Shown here piece after piece: positions 15,781-19,261 of a DNA stretch of 19,261 nt. Source of the DNA: Pseudomonadota bacterium (GTDB lineage: Bacteria; Pseudomonadota; Alphaproteobacteria; Rhizobiales; Xanthobacteraceae); the NCBI GenBank assembly GCA_023392205.1, contig JAEVZN010000126.1, forward strand, positions 1-19,261, in the 5' to 3' direction. The translations under genes were made by a program, and so were the position numbers. The notes under the pieces are model-generated. The model was given only the letters and a program-made list of their open reading frames with translations. It made no database searches and was not told where the DNA came from. The first letter of the stretch is position 1. Each line of letters begins with the position of its first letter.

Positions 15781-16857
15781 ATGCTGCCGCAACCCAAGCT
15801 CGAAGCGCTGATCGCGCGCCATGCCGAAATCGAATCCCGTCTCGGGGGACAGATCGACGGTGAGGAGTTCGTAAAATTTTCGCGCGAATTGTCCGACCTG
15901 ACGCCGATTGTAGAAGCGATCAGAGCCTATCGTGCAGCCGCATCCGAACTGTCCGATCTAAAAGGCCTTATCGACGATCCCGCCACCGATCGCGAGATGC
16001 GTGAGATTGCCGATAGCGAACGCCACGACTTGCAGGAAAAGCTGGAAGCGCTTGAGACGGATATCCGTATTCAATTGTTGCCGAAAGACGCGATGGACGA
16101 GCGCAGCGTCGTCATGGAAATCCGCGCCGGCACGGGCGGCGACGAGGCCTCGCTGTTCGCTGGCGTATTATTTCGCATGTACGAGCGTTACGCGGCAAGT
16201 CAGGGCTGGAAGGTCGAGATTGTGTCTGCAAGCGAAGGCGCGGTCGGCGGATACAAGGAAATCATCGCCGACATCACCGGCCGCGGCGTTTTCGCGAAAC
16301 TGAAATATGAATCCGGCGTCCATCGCGTGCAGCGCGTCCCGGAGACCGAAGCGTCGGGCCGCATCCACACGTCTGCAGCAACCGTTGCCGTGTTGCCGCA
16401 GGCCGAAGACGTGGATATCGATATCCGCGACGACGATCTGAAGATCGACACCATGCGTGCGCAGGGGGCGGGCGGCCAGCACGTCAACAAGACCGAATCG
16501 GCAATTCGCATCACACACATGCCCTCCGGTATCGTCGTCGCGGTGCAGGAAGACCGCTCGCAGCACAAGAACAAGGCCAAAGCGATGGCCGTGCTGCGCA
16601 CCAAGCTCTACGACGCCGAACGCGAGAAGCTCGACACGGCAAGGGCCGCAGACCGCAAGGGACAGATCGGCACCGGCGACCGGTCCGAGCGCATCCGCAC
16701 CTACAATTTTCCGCAAGGCCGTGTGACCGATCACCGCATCAATCTGACGCTCTACAAGCTGCCGGAAATCGTTGCCGGCGAAGCGCTGGGCGAGATCATC
16801 GACGCGCTGGTGGCGGAACATCAGGCTGCGGCCCTCGCGGCCCAGAACAACGCATGA
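15781..16857 (+). CDS. prfA: Peptide chain release factor 1 (RF1)
   Basis: 358-residue class I release factor for UAA and UAG stop codons. The anticodon-like tripeptide is of the RF1 PxT type, here PET at 187-189 in [14 protein letters not shown], which separates it from RF2 (SPF). The GGQ motif, which reaches the peptidyl-transferase centre, is at 231-233 in [12 protein letters not shown]. The domain 1 region [12 protein letters not shown] at 117-128 is intact. Length is normal. It is 4 bases after ptsP and overlaps prmC by ATGA, so the three are translationally coupled; its product is the substrate of PrmC. Confidence 0.97.
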   Translation: MLPQPKLEALIARHAEIESRLGGQIDGEEFVKFSRELSDLTPIVEAIRAYRAAASELSDLKGLIDDPATDREMREIADSERHDLQEKLEALETDIRIQLLPKDAMDERSVVMEIRAGTGGDEASLFAGVLFRMYERYAASQGWKVEIVSASEGAVGGYKEIIADITGRGVFAKLKYESGVHRVQRVPETEASGRIHTSAATVAVLPQAEDVDIDIRDDDLKIDTMRAQGAGGQHVNKTESAIRITHMPSGIVVAVQEDRSQHKNKAKAMAVLRTKLYDAEREKLDTARAADRKGQIGTGDRSERIRTYNFPQGRVTDHRINLTLYKLPEIVAGEALGEIIDALVAEHQAAALAAQNNA

Positions 16858-17759
16858 CATTGCCGGCGCTTCAGTCGGCGGCCAATGTCGGCGCGGCCCG
16901 CCGCATCGTGGCCCGTATCCTCGAAATGGCCGGCAAGGATTCGCCCGCGCTGGATGCAAGACTTCTGGTCGGCCATGCAGCCGCGCTCGACCATACGACA
17001 ATGGCGGGCGACCCGGCTCGACCACTTTCCGATGAACAGAAGCGCGTTCTGGCAACATATGTCGCGCGACGCCTGTCAGGCGAGCCGGTGGCCCGTATTC
17101 TCGGTGTCTGGGAATTCTGGGGGCTTCCTCTGGCCGTCTCAGCGTCCACATTGGTGCCGCGGCCAGATACTGAATCCGTGGTCGAGGCCGCGCTCGCTGC
17201 GATCGACGAGGGCGGGCCGCGCGACCGGCCGCTGCGCATCCTCGATCTTGGGACCGGCACCGGAGCCCTGTTGCTGGCCCTGCTGCATGAGTGCAAGGCG
17301 GCGACCGGAATTGGGACCGATCTCGATCCGCTAGCCGCTCGCCTTGCACACTGCAATGCCCAGAAGCTCGGACTGGCAACCCGCGCGCATTTCGTCACTG
17401 CCAATTACGGCGCCGGTATCGGCCAGGCCTTCGATGTCATCGTATCGAATCCGCCATACATCCCCTCCCGCGATATCGAGCACCTGGCGCCAGAAGTGCG
17501 CGACCACGATCCACAACTCGCGCTGGACGGGGGCAATGATGGCCTCTCGGCGTATCGGGCGATCCTGGCCGCCGCTCCGGGTCTGCTGCGTGCCGGCGGA
17601 TCTCTGGTGCTGGAAATCGGCATCGGTCAGGCCCCTTTTGTGGAGGCTATCGGCGCAGCGCAGGGGTTTGCTCTCACCGCGGAACGCCGCGATCTTGGCG
17701 GGGTGACAAGGGCACTGACCTTTCGCCCCAGGGACGCAAAACGTGCAGAAATCCCGTGA
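16854..17759 (+). CDS. prmC: Release factor glutamine methyltransferase
   Basis: 301-residue SAM-dependent enzyme that N5-methylates the glutamine of the GGQ motif in release factors. An N-terminal helical substrate domain (about 1-85, ending in [11 protein letters not shown] with EFWGLPL) is followed by a Rossmann domain with [16 protein letters not shown] at 129-144 as the SAM site and the catalytic NPPY at 199-202 in [12 protein letters not shown]. The conserved [16 protein letters not shown] follows. All expected motifs are present. It starts in an ATGA overlap with prfA, the classic arrangement of enzyme and substrate genes. No convincing terminator follows; a large gap begins after its stop. 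Confidence 0.96.
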   Translation: MTLPALQSAANVGAARRIVARILEMAGKDSPALDARLLVGHAAALDHTTMAGDPARPLSDEQKRVLATYVARRLSGEPVARILGVWEFWGLPLAVSASTLVPRPDTESVVEAALAAIDEGGPRDRPLRILDLGTGTGALLLALLHECKAATGIGTDLDPLAARLAHCNAQKLGLATRAHFVTANYGAGIGQAFDVIVSNPPYIPSRDIEHLAPEVRDHDPQLALDGGNDGLSAYRAILAAAPGLLRAGGSLVLEIGIGQAPFVEAIGAAQGFALTAERRDLGGVTRALTFRPRDAKRAEIP

Positions 17760-17839
17760 CTCCGCGTCAATGGAGCGCCAAGCCATGCCGGAACCGCATT
17801 TCGCTCCGCAAAAATAACGCTTGGATTATCGGGGCGGAG

Positions 17840-18064
17840 ATACTAGCTTCCGGACAGCGATTACGACCCCTGACGCTGGCCGCCAGCGAGGCCCGGGGAT
17901 GATGAGGGAAGACAGCGTCTCCCGTTCGTCGATACGATATCTCGACGGATCTGACGTCCTGAGTGACGAAAGTCCTGTGTGACAAGCGTCCCGATGGACA
18001 AATGGCCCCAAGCTTGACCGGATGCAGAAGCGTTATAATACCAGCTTCGGACAGACAGTTTACG
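17840..18064. repeat. Imperfect direct repeat of about 26 bases
   Basis: The segment 17840-17865 and the segment 18038-18064 share the ordered blocks ATAC, AGCTTC, GGACAG and TTACG, about 21 matching bases with small insertions. The copies are about 198 bases apart in the gap before the DUF4167 gene. The second copy overlaps the -10 end of a promoter-like sequence. The copies are too diverged to be a recent duplication. Confidence 0.4.
18014..18041 (+). promoter_or_regulatory. Promoter candidate upstream of DUF4167 or an RNA gene
   Basis: TTGACC (18014-18019) and TAATAC (18036-18041) are 16 bases apart, one of the best sigma-70-like matches in the window; TATAAT also occurs at 18034-18039. 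Transcription would start near 18049, about 435 bases before the DUF4167 start codon. That implies a long leader or a separate small RNA beginning just before the 18064-18083 hairpin. Confidence 0.45.
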
Positions 18065-18358
18065 GCCAAGGCTTTCCTTGGTCAGAATTCGCTATGCTGC
18101 AGTAGTTTAAAGATTGAACGCAGAACCGGCCTCGTCTGAGCGGGCCAAACGGATAGCGGACCTGGCCAGCCACCCGGCTTGACCGCACTTCGAGAACGAT
18201 AGGCCGAACGGACGCATAGGTCGAAGAAGCGGGCATTACGGGCACCGGCCGCGATTGAAAGCCAACCCAACCGGATTTGCTGCGCGGGCATGTCGTCTTG
18301 CGCGCATCCGACACAGGTGGCTGACCGGGGAACGGGACCCGTGTGGGGATTGATCCGG

Positions 18359-18372
18359 CTGACCGCGGTCAG
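18359..18372. promoter_or_regulatory. 14-base perfect palindrome CTGACCGCGGTCAG
   Basis: This perfect dyad lies 111 bases before the DUF4167 ATG. The half-site GCTGACCG occurs again at about 18330. The palindrome fits a dimeric regulator's site, or a stem in a leader RNA. No known consensus is recognised. Confidence 0.35.
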
Positions 18373-18440
18373 ATGTCACGCCACGCGAGGTGTCGTGTGG
18401 CCTGTGGCGCAGCAGGGCAATGAGAGAAGGCGATCCGCGA

Positions 18441-18457
18441 CTTGCGGGCGCCGCAAG
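18441..18457 (+). promoter_or_regulatory. Hairpin close to the DUF4167 ribosome binding region
   Basis: CTTGCGG-GCG-CCGCAAG is a perfect 7-base-pair stem with a 3-base loop. AGGAG follows at 18461-18465 and AGGCGAG at 18475-18481, just before the ATG at 18484. There is no T-run, so it is not a terminator. It could shape access of ribosomes to the message. Confidence 0.35.
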
Positions 18458-18483
18458 GGCAGGAGTTTGCAAACAGGCGAGCC

Positions 18484-19221
18484 ATGAGAAACGCTCAGAA
18501 CAACAAGCACCGGATGCGGGGACGCAACCGTGGCGGCAAAAGCCATAATCCGCTCACGCGGGTCTATGAGTCGAACGGTCCGGACGTAAAAATTCGTGGT
18601 ACCGCCAATCATGTGGCCGAAAAGTACATTCAGCTGGCACGCGACGCGACAGCCTCCGGCGACCCGGTTGCGGCCGAAAATTATTACCAGCATGCCGAGC
18701 ATTACTTCCGCCTGATCGCTGCCGCTCAAGAGCAATTCCGGCAAACCCAGCCCTTCCAGCAACGGTCGGACGGCTCGGAATCGCGCAGCGAAGAGAACTA
18801 CGACGACAGCGACGATTCGCAGCCGGCCTATGGCAGCAACGAACCGCATACGCCGCGCGATCAGCAGCCCTATCAGCAACGCGAGAACCAGCAGCCGCGC
18901 TCCGAATATCGGGACCAGCGCGACAACCGCCATCAGGACGATCGGCCGGAGTCGCGTCAGGAGAGCCGTCACGAGGGCCGTCAGGACAACCGGCGTTACG
19001 ATAATCGTCAACCGCAACCGGGTAACGGTGCTCCTGCGGAAGATGTCGAGCGGTTGCCATCTTTCATTACGGGCGGTCCCGGCGCGGCAGCGCCCGCCAA
19101 TGGCCATGAAGGCCAGGGCGACCGCTTCCCGCTCAACCGGCGCCGGCGGCGTCCCCGCACACCGCGTGCGGAAAGCGAATCCGGCGAGGAGAACGCGACC
19201 GTCCCGCCGGTTGCGGAGTAA
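18484..19221 (+). CDS. DUF4167 domain-containing protein
   Basis: 245-residue protein of a family found after prmC in many Hyphomicrobiales. Residues 1-25 are very basic (KHRMRGRNRGGKS). The conserved DUF4167 core at about 28-85 includes YESNGPDVKIRGT, EKYIQLARDA and YYQHAEHYFRLI, predicted helical. Residues 86-185 are a low-complexity, Gln/Arg/Asp/Asn-rich, probably disordered region with repeated short RQ/DNR/QESR units. A second basic patch, NRRRRRPRTPR, is at 218-228, before an acidic tail. The composition suggests nucleic-acid binding, which is inference; the function is not established to my knowledge. The frame is open from a TTG at 18442, but the ATG at 18484 gives the family-typical MR...NKHRMRGRNRGGK beginning and has AGGCGAG close by. 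Confidence 0.88.
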   Translation: MRNAQNNKHRMRGRNRGGKSHNPLTRVYESNGPDVKIRGTANHVAEKYIQLARDATASGDPVAAENYYQHAEHYFRLIAAAQEQFRQTQPFQQRSDGSESRSEENYDDSDDSQPAYGSNEPHTPRDQQPYQQRENQQPRSEYRDQRDNRHQDDRPESRQESRHEGRQDNRRYDNRQPQPGNGAPAEDVERLPSFITGGPGAAAPANGHEGQGDRFPLNRRRRRPRTPRAESESGEENATVPPVAE

Positions 19222-19261
19222 GCTCTGCGGCCCCTTCCTGGGTCTGCCGCTCAGACACGAG

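Larger units (their letters stand above)
17760..18483. other. 724-base stretch without a convincing gene
   Basis: Short open frames exist on both strands (the longest about 100 codons on the minus strand), but none has a recognisable protein, a good ribosome site or conserved-looking composition. The stretch is visibly less GC-rich than its neighbours in places. It contains a 15-base perfect dyad CGCTGGCCGCCAGCG (17874-17888), a hairpin CGTCGA/TCGACG (arms 17927-17932 and 17942-17947), an imperfect direct repeat, a good promoter-like sequence at 18014, a hairpin GGCCAAGG-CTTT-CCTTGGTC (18064-18083), a 14-base palindrome (18359-18372) and a 7-base-pair hairpin next to the following gene. This is consistent with an untranslated leader, a small RNA or regulatory DNA; I recognise no known RNA family in it. 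Confidence 0.55.

Noticed and set aside
14406..15797. 463-codon minus-strand frame opposite ptsP
   Set aside because: No recognisable domain; the ptsP frame is unmistakable.
16168..17379. 403-codon minus-strand frame opposite prfA and prmC
   Set aside because: Spans two well-defined plus-strand genes and shows only shadow composition.
17772..17807. Possible terminator after prmC
   Set aside because: GGAGCG/CGCTCC arms are separated by a 24-base loop with no T-run on the plus strand.
17941..17990. Resemblance to RNase P RNA (GACGAAAGTCC)
   Set aside because: Only a few bases match the conserved GGAAAGTCC block; the other conserved blocks are missing.
17767..18069. 100-codon minus-strand frame in the gap before DUF4167
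   Set aside because: No recognisable motifs, no ribosome site and no supporting context.

Overview
The window looks like chromosomal core genome of a high-GC alphaproteobacterium, most likely order Hyphomicrobiales (Rhizobiales) in the Bradyrhizobium/Xanthobacteraceae neighbourhood. This rests on the run ptsP-prfA-prmC-DUF4167, the run zur-EamA-ispG, the MmcB-type repair protein and the GC-rich codon usage. The genus cannot be fixed by eye. I see no tRNA, rRNA, CRISPR array, insertion sequence, prophage or integrase.

Layout, left to right. Positions 1-151 are a short leader with no gene. Positions 152-1372 are a glutaryl-CoA dehydrogenase reading frame cut by one in-frame TAA at 530-532 and otherwise intact. 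A TauE/SafE permease follows (+), meeting tail to tail, 5 bases apart, an alpha/beta hydrolase (-) of the kynurenine-formamidase type. A 142-base divergent region with a 17-base perfect dyad leads to mmcB (+), then a MacB/LolD-type ABC ATPase and its FtsX-type permease, coupled through an ATGA overlap. A convergent animal-type haem peroxidase (-) follows.

Positions 7447-10735 form a minus-strand cluster that may be cotranscribed: zur (zinc-sensing Fur-family repressor), an EamA drug/metabolite transporter, ispG (penultimate step of the non-mevalonate isoprenoid pathway) and a small two-helix membrane protein. Zur diverges from a patatin-like phospholipase. The 140 bases between them carry three TTGC-n-GCAA dyads spaced about two helical turns apart. 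A secreted S41-family protein with a PDZ-like domain follows.

The right end is ptsP (nitrogen PTS enzyme I), prfA (release factor 1) and prmC (the methyltransferase that modifies the release-factor GGQ motif), with a 4-base gap and an ATGA overlap between them. A 724-base stretch without a convincing gene then precedes a DUF4167 protein with a basic N-terminus and a low-complexity tail. That stretch holds a good promoter-like sequence, an imperfect direct repeat and several strong dyads, and is the best place in the window for an undescribed RNA or leader.

Most genes are recognisable housekeeping or common accessory families, and I found no obvious new multi-gene system. The points most worth a second look are the nonsense codon in gcdH, the phased dyads upstream of zur and the patatin gene, the structured gap before DUF4167, and the loss of the usual catalytic lysine in the S41 protein.
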